36,337 nucleotides of DNA from Gammaproteobacteria bacterium (GCA_028821125.1 JAPPHD010000123.1:1-36337); one strand, 5' to 3'; shown: positions 26,376-34,942, counted from the first letter of the stretch. Notes: generated by a model from the letters alone, not told the origin. Translations and numbers: made by a program.

Positions 26376-28130
26376 ATGAGGCGCAACTACACGATTGCGA
26401 TTGTTGGGGGGGGCGCCTCGGGAGTGGGTCTGGCGGCCAGGATGGTCGAAGCCCTGCCCATCGGATTGAGCACGGCCAACCTGTCGATTGCGCTTTTCGA
26501 TGCCCGCGGATGCCAAGGCGGCAACGCCTACGCCGACGACACCCCAAGCAATCTGATGAATACCACCTGCGGCGCCATTGACCGCGGGTTCGGCGGCGCA
26601 TTCTCCTTCCTCGGGTGGGCCAGTGAGAATCCACACAGGTGGCGACCCCTGCTCGGGGAAAGAACGCTCGATACCCAGGCGTATGTACCAAGGCCGGTGG
26701 TCGGACGCTATCTGGCCGACCTTCTCGCCAACGCCAGGCAGAAGGCCGCCGGGCGGCGCCTGGAGCTGGACGCGATTGCCGAGGAGGTGGTCGACATCGA
26801 GCCGCCCGATACGCCGGAACGGAACTACAGCGTGCACACCGAATCCGGAACCTGTTTCGAGGCCCGCTACATCTATCTGGCGCTCGGACATCTCGACCGG
26901 GTGAAATCCGAGGATTACCAGTACCAGGACCGCTACTACCACAATCCCTACCCCATAAGCCGTTTGATCGAGGAGATTCCGAGGGATGCGGCGGTGGGGA
27001 TCATCGGCACCCGCCTGAGCGCCATCGATGTCACACTCGGCCTTGCCGGGGCGGGGCACGCCGGAGAAGTCGTCTGCGTTTCCCGCGGCGGCCGGCTGCC
27101 GGCGGTACGGGCAGACCAGGGCAAGCACGAATTCAGGAATCTCGAACGGGAAGACCTGTTCAAGGAACTCAAGGGCAGGCGAACGAAGCTGCGGCTGGCG
27201 GACGTTGCAACGATGATCGGCAGCGAGATCGAGTACGCGGAGGGGCGGCGCGTCGAACTGGGCGATATCGTAAGGGATGATGTTTCGCCGGTGGAGTACT
27301 ACGAGCGCGAAATAGCCCTGGCCAGGGGCCGCACGCGGCCATGGCAGGCCGTGCTGTACGCCACCAACCGCAACATCGACCTCTTGTGGCATCACCTCGC
27401 GGAAGAAGACAAGCGGCTGTTGATGTCGGAGTGGCTGAACGACTGGCTGACTTACCGCGCCTCGATCCCCAGGGAAAACGCGGAACGGATTCTTGGGCTG
27501 ATGAAGTCAGGCCGGTTGCAGGTGCGGCGGGGAGCCAGCGGATTCGAGTACGACGATGCGACGGGCAACTTCAACATGCTGCTCGACGCGGATGAAGCGG
27601 TGCCCGTGCAATACCTGGTTGCCGCCACCGGATCCGCCAGCCGCATCGAGGATGCCGACAGCGACCTGATGGGAAACCTGCTCGCGCGCGGCCTCGTCCG
27701 GCCGCACCGCTACGGCGGCGTCGACTGCAGGTTCGAAAACGGCCAGGTCATACCGCGCGACGATGCGGACACCGCCGATACGCGGATGTTCGCCCTGGGC
27801 CCACTGACGAGCGGCGTGTACTTCTTTACCACGGCCCTGGAGATCATCCAGCGCCAGGCTGCCCAGCGCACCCTGGATCTGGCGTTCATGCTCGGTGTCG
27901 AATGGCTGGATCTGCCGGAAACCGAGGCCTGGGTGGACGCCCGGCAGGCAGGGCAGCTCGAACGAACGGAAGAAGCTCCGGTACCCCATGACGAGGGCCC
28001 CGACCTGCTCGAGCGGCTGGTCGCCGACAACCGGCTGGACCTCATCGACTTCGAGCAACTGCACCTGTTGAACGACCAGATCCCCGATGGGGAATTCCAG
28101 GTGCCCGACCGCGACACAAAAACCGCCTGA
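26376..28130 (+). CDS. FAD/NAD(P)-binding protein (NAD_binding_9-like)
   Basis: A 584-residue flavoprotein with the N-terminal Rossmann motif IAIVGGGASGVGLAARM (11-16 for GGGASG), and a second dinucleotide-binding segment near residue 212 (GIIGTRLSAIDVTLGLA). The segment YYHNPYPISRLIEEIP between the two is typical of the group found as stand-alone FAD/NAD(P)-binding proteins. The C-terminal half shows FALGPLTSGVYFFTTALEIIQRQAAQ. The reaction is unknown. The frame could begin at a TTG at 26340, but the ATG at 26376 is closer to the conserved region. Its eighth-from-start region contains a run of eight G bases (26406-26413). It converges on the acyl-CoA synthetase gene. Confidence 0.85.
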   Translation: MRRNYTIAIVGGGASGVGLAARMVEALPIGLSTANLSIALFDARGCQGGNAYADDTPSNLMNTTCGAIDRGFGGAFSFLGWASENPHRWRPLLGERTLDTQAYVPRPVVGRYLADLLANARQKAAGRRLELDAIAEEVVDIEPPDTPERNYSVHTESGTCFEARYIYLALGHLDRVKSEDYQYQDRYYHNPYPISRLIEEIPRDAAVGIIGTRLSAIDVTLGLAGAGHAGEVVCVSRGGRLPAVRADQGKHEFRNLEREDLFKELKGRRTKLRLADVATMIGSEIEYAEGRRVELGDIVRDDVSPVEYYEREIALARGRTRPWQAVLYATNRNIDLLWHHLAEEDKRLLMSEWLNDWLTYRASIPRENAERILGLMKSGRLQVRRGASGFEYDDATGNFNMLLDADEAVPVQYLVAATGSASRIEDADSDLMGNLLARGLVRPHRYGGVDCRFENGQVIPRDDADTADTRMFALGPLTSGVYFFTTALEIIQRQAAQRTLDLAFMLGVEWLDLPETEAWVDARQAGQLERTEEAPVPHDEGPDLLERLVADNRLDLIDFEQLHLLNDQIPDGEFQVPDRDTKTA

Positions 28131-28207
28131 GCGCCCGTTCCGACCGTCTCGGGCCGGCAAATGGAAGAACGGCTCCGGGCACAGGTGGCTGAGATTCGCC
28201 ACGGACG

Positions 28208-28228
28208 CCGGGGCTGCGAATACCCCGG
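28208..28228. terminator. Hairpin between convergent genes
   Basis: CCGGGG at 28208-28213 pairs perfectly with CCCCGG at 28223-28228 across a 9-base loop. It lies in the 102-base spacer between the ends of two convergent genes. It has no T-tract on either strand, so termination is only a possibility. Confidence 0.25.
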
Positions 28229-28232
28229 TCGC

Positions 28233-29879
28233 CTATCGAAGATCCGGCAACCTGTAGTCGGCGGCGCGGAGGTTGGCGCGCACCGTTTTCTTGTCCATCT
28301 TGCCGGTTGAGGTGAGTGGAATCGAGTCGACGAACAGCACTTCGTCCGGCAATTGCCACTTGGCGAACCGGTCCGAACAATGCAGGAGCACCTGATCCTC
28401 GCTGACCGCAGACCCCTCATCAAGCACGACGAGCGCGACCGGACGCTGTTCCCACCTGGGATGGGGCTGTGCGACGACGCAGGCCTGGGCGACGCCGGCA
28501 AGCGCGGTGATATGGTTCTCCAGGTTTACCGACGAGATCCATTCGCCGCCGCTTTTCACCAGGTCCTTGGACCGGTCGGACAGGATCAGGCACTCGTTGC
28601 CGTCGATACTGCCCACATCGCCGGTGACCAGCCAGTCGCCGTGAAAGCTCTCCCGCAACGGCTGCCGGTAATACTCGGCGCAAACCCAGGGCCCGCACAC
28701 CAGGATGTCGCCGGTTGACCGGCCGTCATGGGGCATTGGATCGAAATTCTCATCGACGATTTCGACCTCGAGGCCCGGCAGTGCCTGGCCGGCTTTCGAA
28801 ACGTCTTCCAGGAATTCTTCGGGCGCGGCCTGTGCATGCGTTCCGTCCGGGCGGCGGGCGCGCCGGGAAAACGTGGCCAGCGGGCTGGTTTCCGTCATGC
28901 CCCATTCCTGGATCATCTCCACACCGAGGGCTTCCCAATACCAGCGGGCCAGCGATTCGGGTACCGCGGAACCGCCGGAGACGATGCGCGACAGCCGTGA
29001 GAGATCGAACGAACCGGGTTCGTCCGAGCAGACGGCGCGCACCTGCTGCCAGACCGTGGGCACGCCCGTCGCCAGGGTGACCCCTTCCTCGGCCATGAGG
29101 CGCACCAGCCGCACCGGGTCCGTGAATCGATGCGGCATGACCTGTTTGCAGCCCAGCATCATTGCGGCCCAGGGCAGGCCCCAGCCCATGACGTGAAACA
29201 TGGGCACGACGCCGCAGACGGCATCCGTGGCAGAAAGGCTCATGGCATCGGTCATGCACATCGCCATGGTGTGCAGGTACTGCGAGCGGTGCTCGTACTC
29301 GACGCCCTTGGGGTTGCCGGTGGTGCCGCTGGTGTAGCAGAGGCCGAGCGGAGCGTGCTCGTCGAGGCGCGGCCAGGCGAAGCGGCCGGACCAGGGCTCG
29401 ATGAATGCCTCGTAGTCGATGGCCTCGGCAACCGCCGTCGACCAGTTCCCGTACCCTTCCTCGACACCCACCACGATCTTCTCGACCGTGGGCACGCGCC
29501 CGGCAAGCGGTTCGAGCAGGGGCAGGATGTCTGCATCCGCGATAATCAGCCGGCTGCCGGCGTGGTTGACGATGTATTCGAGATCCGCCGGCGGCAGGCG
29601 GACGTTAAGGTTATGCAGCACGGCGCCCATGCCGACGATGGCGCACCAGGCTTCGAGGTGCCGGGAGCCGTTCCACATGAAAACGGCAACGCGGTCGCCG
29701 ATGCCGACACCGGCGTCGCCCAGCGCCCGGGCCAGCCGATGGGAGCGCTCGATCGTCTGCCGGAGGCTCTGTCGCCGCGTACCGCTACCGGTCGCGGTAA
29801 CGATTTCCGCTTCTGGCGCCACTGCGGCGCCACGTTCGAACAGTCGCGACATGAGCAACGGTGTGCGTTGCATTCCCAT
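28233..29879 (-). CDS. Acyl-CoA synthetase (AMP-forming, fatty-acid-type ligase)
   Basis: Activates a carboxylic acid to the acyl-CoA via an acyl-adenylate. The 548 residues show the ATP-binding TSGTTGNPKG (183-192), VPMFHVMGWGLPWAAMMLGC, QEWGMTETSPLATFS (A5), TGDVGSIDGNECLILSDRSKDLVKSGGEWIS (A7/A8), and TSTGKMDKK (523-531) with catalytic Lys527. The protein is most like medium/long-chain fatty-acyl-CoA ligases. Whether the substrate is a fatty, aromatic or steroid side-chain acid cannot be decided. Start codons ATG 29879 and ATG 29873 are both possible. It faces the 177-bp inverted-repeat element. Confidence 0.93.
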   Translation of the reverse strand: MGMQRTPLLMSRLFERGAAVAPEAEIVTATGSGTRRQSLRQTIERSHRLARALGDAGVGIGDRVAVFMWNGSRHLEAWCAIVGMGAVLHNLNVRLPPADLEYIVNHAGSRLIIADADILPLLEPLAGRVPTVEKIVVGVEEGYGNWSTAVAEAIDYEAFIEPWSGRFAWPRLDEHAPLGLCYTSGTTGNPKGVEYEHRSQYLHTMAMCMTDAMSLSATDAVCGVVPMFHVMGWGLPWAAMMLGCKQVMPHRFTDPVRLVRLMAEEGVTLATGVPTVWQQVRAVCSDEPGSFDLSRLSRIVSGGSAVPESLARWYWEALGVEMIQEWGMTETSPLATFSRRARRPDGTHAQAAPEEFLEDVSKAGQALPGLEVEIVDENFDPMPHDGRSTGDILVCGPWVCAEYYRQPLRESFHGDWLVTGDVGSIDGNECLILSDRSKDLVKSGGEWISSVNLENHITALAGVAQACVVAQPHPRWEQRPVALVVLDEGSAVSEDQVLLHCSDRFAKWQLPDEVLFVDSIPLTSTGKMDKKTVRANLRAADYRLPDLR

Positions 29880-29887
29880 GATGGTTA

Positions 29888-30064
29888 GCCCGACCTATTC
29901 ATGAATAAACTACTGCGGCCGTCAATAGCAGCGAAAGCACTGGGCGTGCTCCCGCCGCGTGCTCAACGTGCTGTAAGCACGCCTGTGCGCGCTCTGGTCC
30001 GCGCCACCCAGTGCTTTCACTACTCTTGCCAGCCTCGCTACGTTCATTCATGAATAGGTCGGGC
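29888..30064. mobile_element. 177-bp inverted-repeat (MITE-like) element
   Basis: This element fills most of the 311-base gene-free stretch 29880-30190. Its ends are perfect 19-base inverted repeats: GCCCGACCTATTCATGAAT at 29888-29906 and its complement at 30046-30064. Nested inside are GAAAGCACTGGG (29933-29944) paired with 30007-30018, and the hairpin CGTGCT-GTA-AGCACG (29967-29981). It has no coding capacity. No flanking direct repeat is clear. The ends contain the palindrome ATTCATGAAT. Confidence 0.82.
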
Positions 30065-30190
30065 CAGGGGCTATGGCGATTTCAGACCGGGCCGCGCATT
30101 ATTCACGATTTGCCGGGATCGGCAATTTTCCGATCGTCCGTCCAATGTGCGGCCGTGTCCGATAACACCACTTGAGCGAGGAGGAGATCT

Positions 30191-30979
30191 ATGGAACCTG
30201 TTTGTCTGGTAATCGGGGCGGGCGCCGGAATCGGCGGCAACGTGGGCCGCCGGTTCGCCCGGGAGGGTTATCACGCCGTGCTGTGCCGACGTTCCGACCA
30301 GGAAGGCCTCGACAGGCTGGTCAGCGTCATCGAAGAGGACGGCAATTCCGCTTCCGGGTTCCTGTTGAACGCAGTCACCGAGAACAGCATCGAAGAACGG
30401 GTTGCGGCAATTGAGGCCGACATCGGCCCGATTGAAGTGGCGATATACAACCTGGGCGCCCAGATCGGCAACCGGGCGCTCGCAAACACCAGCTACAAGG
30501 CCTTCGAACTGGGCTGGCGCATGGGCACCTTCGGCCTGTTCCGACTGGCGTCGTCGGTCTGCCCGCTCATGGCGGAGCGGGGCAAGGGCGCCATTCTGGT
30601 GACCTCGGCCACCGCGGCCATGCGGGGCAACGCCGGGCAGCACTCCCACGCCGCTGCCATGGCCGGCCGGCGCATGCTCTGCCAGAGCCTCAATGCGGAA
30701 TTCTCGGCAAAGGGCATCCATATCGCCCATATCGTTGTTGACGGCGCCGTGGATGCCCCCGACACCCTCGGCAAGATGCTGGGCCCGGAAAGGTACCGGC
30801 AGTTGCGGGAGGCTCGGGGCATGGAACACGACGGATTGCTGCTACCGGAGAAAATCGCGGATACTTACTACCACCTTGCCCAGCAACACCGGTCCGCCTG
30901 GACTTTCGAGATCGACCTCCGGTCATTCAGCGACCAGCCATGGTGGAACCACGCAATCGACTTGGGTGACTTGGGTTAA
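30191..30979 (+). CDS. SDR-fold protein lacking the Tyr-x-x-x-Lys motif
   Basis: A 262-residue Rossmann-fold protein of the short-chain dehydrogenase superfamily with the dinucleotide loop GAGAGIG (9-15). A Ser (S139) sits in the usual position, but the Tyr and Lys expected 13 and 17 residues later are Ser152 and Ala156 (segment GQHSHAAAMAGRR). It resembles a subgroup typified by GIHVAHVVIDGA, here GIHIAHIVVDGAVD (about 175-188), in which the Tyr is also altered. A dehydrogenase function is therefore doubtful; it may bind a nucleotide without classical catalysis. AGGAGG (30179-30184) supports the start. It precedes yghU with an 11-base gap, so the two are likely co-transcribed. Confidence 0.86.
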   Translation: MEPVCLVIGAGAGIGGNVGRRFAREGYHAVLCRRSDQEGLDRLVSVIEEDGNSASGFLLNAVTENSIEERVAAIEADIGPIEVAIYNLGAQIGNRALANTSYKAFELGWRMGTFGLFRLASSVCPLMAERGKGAILVTSATAAMRGNAGQHSHAAAMAGRRMLCQSLNAEFSAKGIHIAHIVVDGAVDAPDTLGKMLGPERYRQLREARGMEHDGLLLPEKIADTYYHLAQQHRSAWTFEIDLRSFSDQPWWNHAIDLGDLG

Positions 30980-30990
30980 AGAAGCAAATC

Positions 30991-31833
30991 ATGACTGAAT
31001 CATCGACCTATACGCCTCCGGCGGTCTGGAAGTGGGAAACGGAAAGCGGCGGCCGGTTCGCCAGCATCAACCGCCCGATTGCCGGGGAGACCCACGAAAA
31101 GGACCTGCCCGTCGGCAAGCACTCCCTGCAGCTCTATTCGCTGGCAACGCCAAACGGCATCAAGGCGACCGTCATGCTTGAAGAACTGCTCGAACTCGGT
31201 ATCGCCGAAGCCGAATACGACGCCTGGCTCATCAATATCGGTGAAGGCCAACAGTTCTCGAGCGGGTTCGTCGGGCTCAACCCGAACTCGAAAATCCCCG
31301 CGCTTGCCGATCACGGCACTTCGCCACCCACCCGGGTCTTCGAATCCGGCGCGATCCTGGTCTACCTGGCGGAGAAATTCGGCGCCTTCCTGCCCACGGA
31401 ACCGGCCGAGCGCGCCGAGTGCCTGTCGTGGCTGTTCTTCCAGATGGGCAGCGCGCCCTATATCGGCGGCGGGTTCGGCCATTTCTACGCCTACGCGCCG
31501 GAGAAGATCGAGTACTGCATCAATCGCTACACCATGGAAGCCAAGCGCCTGCTCGACGTGGTTGACCGGGCGCTGGCCGAGCGGCGGTTCCTTTGCGGAG
31601 ACGACTACACCGTTGCCGACATCGCCAACTACGGCTGGTACGGCGCGCTGGTGCTGCACAACATCTACGATGCCTCGGAGTTTCTCGATGTCGCCTCGTA
31701 CACCCACGTCATCCGCTGGGCCGAGGAAATCGAGGCCCGGCCCGCCGTACAGCGCGGCCGCCGCGTGAACAGGCCCTGGGGGCCGGAGGAAACCCGGGTG
31801 CCGGAACGGCACGGGCCCGAGGATTTCAAATAG
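30991..31833 (+). CDS. yghU: Glutathione-dependent disulfide-bond oxidoreductase (YghU-like GST)
   Basis: Member of the GST superfamily Nu class that reduces disulfides of small molecules using glutathione. The 280-residue product follows E. coli YghU in pattern: YTPPAVWKWETESGGRFASINRPIAGETHEKDLPVGKHSLQLYSLATPNGIKATVMLEELLELG in the N-terminal region, GLNPNSKIPALADH, FESGAILVYLAEKFG, GGGFGHFYAYAPEKIEYCINRYTMEAKRLLD in the helical domain, and the C-terminal NRPWGPEE..PERH segment. The thioredoxin-like domain spans about residues 45-130, the all-alpha domain the rest. It directly follows the altered SDR. Confidence 0.94.
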   Translation: MTESSTYTPPAVWKWETESGGRFASINRPIAGETHEKDLPVGKHSLQLYSLATPNGIKATVMLEELLELGIAEAEYDAWLINIGEGQQFSSGFVGLNPNSKIPALADHGTSPPTRVFESGAILVYLAEKFGAFLPTEPAERAECLSWLFFQMGSAPYIGGGFGHFYAYAPEKIEYCINRYTMEAKRLLDVVDRALAERRFLCGDDYTVADIANYGWYGALVLHNIYDASEFLDVASYTHVIRWAEEIEARPAVQRGRRVNRPWGPEETRVPERHGPEDFK

Positions 31834-31920
31834 CGCATCGGCAACCTCTCCTTGCGGGGAACAACGGGTCGGAGACAAGAGGTTCCCGAACGCCGAGTGG
31901 GCATGCGGTACGGAAATCCG

Positions 31921-32748
31921 TCAGGCCGGGTGGTTGAATCGCGGCGGGCGTTTCTCCATGAACGCGCGCACCGCTTCGCGGTGATCGTCGGTGCCGGAGC
32001 AGCGCACCATGCGGTCGGCTTCCTGAGCAAGTGACGCCTTGAGATCGGCGCCCAGGGCGAAGTTGACGTTCTCTTTCATGTAGCGGATTGCCTCCCGGGG
32101 CCCGTTCGCAATCCGGCGTGCCAACTCGTTGGCTGTTTCCTGCAGTTCATCGAACGGCACCACGCAATTGGCGATGCCGAGGGCCAGGCACTCCTCCGCC
32201 GGAATGCGCCGCGCCGTCATGTACAGTTCCTTGGCGAGAGCCGGGCCGACCAGCCGGGTGAGCAACCAGCTTCCGCCGTAATCCCCCGACAAGCCGATGT
32301 TGGCGAAAGCCGTGGTCACGAAAGCCGAATCCGCCATGATGCGCATGTCACACGCCAGCGCGATAGACAATCCCGCCCCCGCTGCCGGCCCGGGGAGCGC
32401 CGCAATCGTCGGTTTCGCCAGTTCGTGCAAACGCAACGTCAGCGTCTCCTGCCGCTGCACGAGTTCGTCGACCGCCTCCTGATGCGAGCGCAACGGAGCG
32501 TCCGCTCCGCGCCTGCCGCCACCCATTCCCGACACATCCCCGCCCGCGCAGAACGCCCGACCGGCGCCCGTAACAACCACCGCGCCGCAACGCTCGTCCT
32601 CTTCGAGCGTGAGCAGAACCACGCGCAACGCCGGCGTCAGCACATCGCCAAGCGCGTTGCGCTTTTCCGGCTTGTTGAGCGTCACCGTCCCGACGCCGTC
32701 TGCAACCTCACAAAGCAATTCGTTTGTGCCGGTATCGATTGCGGTCAT
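31921..32748 (-). CDS. Enoyl-CoA hydratase/isomerase-family protein
   Basis: Crotonase-fold protein of 275 residues that probably handles 2-enoyl-CoA or a related CoA ester. The oxyanion-hole sequence GRAFCAGGD (63-71), AAGAGLSIALACDMRIMAD (122-140) and the IGLSGDYGGSWLLTRLVG segment (151-168) identify the family. The usual catalytic Glu of the first position is not seen: the segment reads FANIGL, and the following SGDYGG has an Asp. This GLSGD subgroup is common in actinobacterial and proteobacterial catabolic clusters, and its exact reaction differs. The ATG at 32748 gives the standard N terminus; the extended frame upstream is not similar. Its neighbours, acyl-CoA synthetase and dehydrogenase, fit beta-oxidation. 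Confidence 0.9.
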   Translation of the reverse strand: MTAIDTGTNELLCEVADGVGTVTLNKPEKRNALGDVLTPALRVVLLTLEEDERCGAVVVTGAGRAFCAGGDVSGMGGGRRGADAPLRSHQEAVDELVQRQETLTLRLHELAKPTIAALPGPAAGAGLSIALACDMRIMADSAFVTTAFANIGLSGDYGGSWLLTRLVGPALAKELYMTARRIPAEECLALGIANCVVPFDELQETANELARRIANGPREAIRYMKENVNFALGADLKASLAQEADRMVRCSGTDDHREAVRAFMEKRPPRFNHPA

Positions 32749-32920
32749 GTGTCGCCCATCCACCTGATTAGACGCATGGCACCCTGAAAAGGGTACCGTT
32801 GGACCTGCATTGTCCCGGACCACGCTCAAAAAAAGCCGCAAGACTCATCAAGGCGCACTTTAGCGGATGCTGCCACCAGCAGATAGAACGGACCGCCGTT
32901 TGCGGCAGTCGGCCAACTGG

Positions 32921-32945
32921 ATTACATTATTCCGAATAGTGTAAT
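32921..32945. promoter_or_regulatory. Near-perfect 25-base palindrome upstream of higB (candidate HigA operator)
   Basis: The 25 bases centred at 32933 begin ATTACATTATTC and end GAATAGTGTAAT; apart from the centre, one symmetric pair breaks the symmetry. It ends five bases before the first possible higB start, so binding would block transcription. A -10-like TGTAAT (32940-32945) lies in its right arm, and no convincing -35 was found. Assignment to HigA is inferred from its position. Confidence 0.6.
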
Positions 32946-32950
32946 ATTCG

Positions 32951-33259
32951 ATGCCGATGATCGTTGGCTTCAAAGGCAAGATTGCCAAGGATATCTGGTA
33001 TACGAATCAATCCAAGACTTTGCCGCGGCATCTCTGGCTCCGGGCCAAAGCGCTTTTGTCGATCATGCATGCGACTACTACACTTGAAGACTTACGGATA
33101 AAGGGGGAGCCACCGAACATTCGACTTCACAAATTGCACGGCGACCGACGAGACCGTTGGAGCCTCACGATCAAACTGCCCTGGTGCATTACATTCAAGT
33201 TCAACAACGGAGAGTTTTCGGAAGTCATGATCGAGAACTACCATCGAGGACAACTGTGA
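32951..33259 (+). CDS. higB: HigB-type toxin of a type II toxin-antitoxin system
   Basis: RelE/ParE-superfamily ribosome-dependent mRNA endonuclease, placed before its antitoxin as usual for the inverted higBA order. The 102 residues show the HigB pattern: GFKGKIAKDIWYT..., LRAKALLSIMHATTTLEDLRIKGEPPNIRLHKLHGDRRDRWSLTIKLPWCITFKF, and the C-terminal VMIENYH. The ATG at 32951 and the ATG at 32957 are both possible; the second begins MIVGFKGK, the usual N terminus. No Shine-Dalgarno site is visible, so a very short or absent leader is plausible. The gene ends in GTGA overlap with higA. Confidence 0.9.
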   Translation: MPMIVGFKGKIAKDIWYTNQSKTLPRHLWLRAKALLSIMHATTTLEDLRIKGEPPNIRLHKLHGDRRDRWSLTIKLPWCITFKFNNGEFSEVMIENYHRGQL

Positions 33260-33516
33260 TTGACAATCCACTACCCTTACATCCCGGCAAAGTGCTTGCC
33301 GAAGTCTATATGGCGGAAATGGGCCTGAATCAAACCAGCCTGGCGGGTCGTTGCGGATGCGCTCACCGCAAAATCAATGAGATCGTCAACGGCAAACGTG
33401 GAATTTCCCCCTCTTTCGCGATTGTTCTCGAATCTGAACTAGGTACAAGTGCAGAGATGTGGGTGCGCTTGCAGGCAGAGTACGATCTCTGGCACGCACG
33501 CCAACAAGTCGCCTGA
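33256..33516 (+). CDS. higA: HigA-type antitoxin with helix-turn-helix
   Basis: Small DNA-binding antitoxin of the HigA/VapI family, which neutralises HigB and represses the operon. The 86-residue product begins VIDNPLPLHPGKVLAEVYM and carries an XRE-type helix-turn-helix at about residues 22-50 (LNQTSLAGRCGCAHRKINEIVNGKRGISP), followed by ALVLESELGTSAEMWVRLQ-like, here AIVLESELGTSAEMWVRLQAEYDL. The GTG start overlaps the higB stop. The pair is bordered by catabolic genes with no integrase, so chromosomal acquisition cannot be traced. Confidence 0.92.
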   Translation: MIDNPLPLHPGKVLAEVYMAEMGLNQTSLAGRCGCAHRKINEIVNGKRGISPSFAIVLESELGTSAEMWVRLQAEYDLWHARQQVA

Positions 33517-33543
33517 CCATCGCGCATCTGGGGCCCAAAAGCC

Positions 33544-34836
33544 CTACGCGTTCGCAACCTCAAGTTCGATCAGGTCTGCATACTTCGCCAGCGCCTCTTC
33601 CCGCCGCCGGATCAGGTGGTAATCGGGGAAGAGTTCCTCGGTGCCCTGGTAGTGCCCGAGCACCTGCCGGGCCACCGTCACCTTGTGCACCTCGGTCGGG
33701 CCGTCGGCGAGCGCCATGTGAAAGCTGTCGAGCACGCCGGCGGCGAAGGGCATCTCGTTGGAGACGCCCAGTGAGCCGTGGAGCTGCAGGGCGCGGGCGT
33801 AGACGTCGTGATAGACCTTCGGCATCTGCACCTTCACTGCGGAGATGTCGGCCCGCACCGCCTTGTAATTCTTGACCTTGTCGATCTTCCAGGCGGTGTG
33901 CAGCACGAACAGGCGGAACTGCTCGATGTCGATCCAGCTATCGGCGATCATGGCCTGCACCATCTGCTTCTTGGCCAGTACCTCGCCCTGGGTTTCCCGG
34001 GAGAGCGCCCGTTCGCACATCATGTCGAAGGCGCGCCGGATCTTGCCGACGGTGCGCATGGCGTGGTGGATGCGGCCGCCGCCGAGGCGCGTCTGGGCGA
34101 CGATGAACCCCTGGCCGATTTCGCCGAGCAGGTGGTCGCGCGGTACGCGCACGTTGTTGTAGCGGATGTAGGCGTGCGCGCCCTCGCCTTCCATGCCCAC
34201 GCCCACGTGCCGGATCATCTCCACCCCCGGGGTATCCACGGGCACGATGAACATCGACATGCGCTGGTAGGGCGGCGCCTCCGGGTCGGTTACCGCCATG
34301 ACGATCAGGAAAGAGGCGTAGCGGGCATTGGAGGAGAACCACTTCTCGCCGTTGATCACCCACTCGTCGCCGATCGCCTCGGCCCGGCAGGTGAACACCT
34401 TGGGGTCGGCACCGCCCTGGGGTTCCGTCATGGAGTAGCAGGAGCAGATTTCGTTGTCGAGCAGCGGTTGCAGGTAGCGCGCCTTCTGCTCGACGGTGCC
34501 GTAATGGGCGAGGATTTCAGCGTTGCCGGAATCGGGCGCCTGGCAGCCGAACACCACCGGGGCGCATTTGGCCCGGCCGAGAATCTCGTTCATCAGGCCG
34601 AGCTTGAGTTGCCCGTAGCCCTGGCCACCGAGTTCCGGGCCGAGATGGCAGGCCCACAAACCGCGCTTTTTCACCTCTTCCTGAAGCGGGGGGATGAGCC
34701 TGGCGCGATTCGGGTCGGTGAAATCGTTGGGGTGCCCGATGATGAAGTCCAGCGGCTCGATTTCCTCCCGGACGAAGCCGTCCATCCAGTCCAGTTCGCG
34801 CTGAAATGCGGGTTCCGTCTCAAAGTCCCAGGCCAT
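33544..34836 (-). CDS. Acyl-CoA dehydrogenase
   Basis: FAD enzyme that introduces the alpha,beta double bond into an acyl-CoA. The 430-residue product has N-terminal helical region (about 1-120), the FAD and substrate segment CYSMTEPQGGADP, NGEKWFSSNA, the FIVP..TPGV strand region, GQGFIVAQTRLGGGRIHHAMRTVG and ALQLHGSLGVSNEMPFA. The C-terminal segment DGPTEVHKVTVARQVL, instead of the YEGT found in short/medium-chain enzymes, resembles the ACAD10/11-like group. The ATG at 34836 begins MAWDFETEPAFQ; the longer frame upstream lacks similarity. It is divergent from the thioesterase gene with about 106 bases between starts. Confidence 0.93.
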   Translation of the reverse strand: MAWDFETEPAFQRELDWMDGFVREEIEPLDFIIGHPNDFTDPNRARLIPPLQEEVKKRGLWACHLGPELGGQGYGQLKLGLMNEILGRAKCAPVVFGCQAPDSGNAEILAHYGTVEQKARYLQPLLDNEICSCYSMTEPQGGADPKVFTCRAEAIGDEWVINGEKWFSSNARYASFLIVMAVTDPEAPPYQRMSMFIVPVDTPGVEMIRHVGVGMEGEGAHAYIRYNNVRVPRDHLLGEIGQGFIVAQTRLGGGRIHHAMRTVGKIRRAFDMMCERALSRETQGEVLAKKQMVQAMIADSWIDIEQFRLFVLHTAWKIDKVKNYKAVRADISAVKVQMPKVYHDVYARALQLHGSLGVSNEMPFAAGVLDSFHMALADGPTEVHKVTVARQVLGHYQGTEELFPDYHLIRRREEALAKYADLIELEVANA

Positions 34837-34942
34837 TGGCTGCTCCCAGTCCGTAGAAAACGGGGTATTAAACGCAGGAGCCGGCCATTTGTGAAGGGAG
34901 CGCCGGAAAAGGTACGATCGGACCGAACCGGAGGCCAACATC

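Noticed and set aside
31890-31930. Possible degenerate further copy of the 4651 repeat (ATGCGGTACGG plus nearby similar bases)
   Set aside because: Only an 11-base exact match with weak flanking similarity, partly inside the end of the enoyl-CoA hydratase-like gene. No hairpin partner arm is present.
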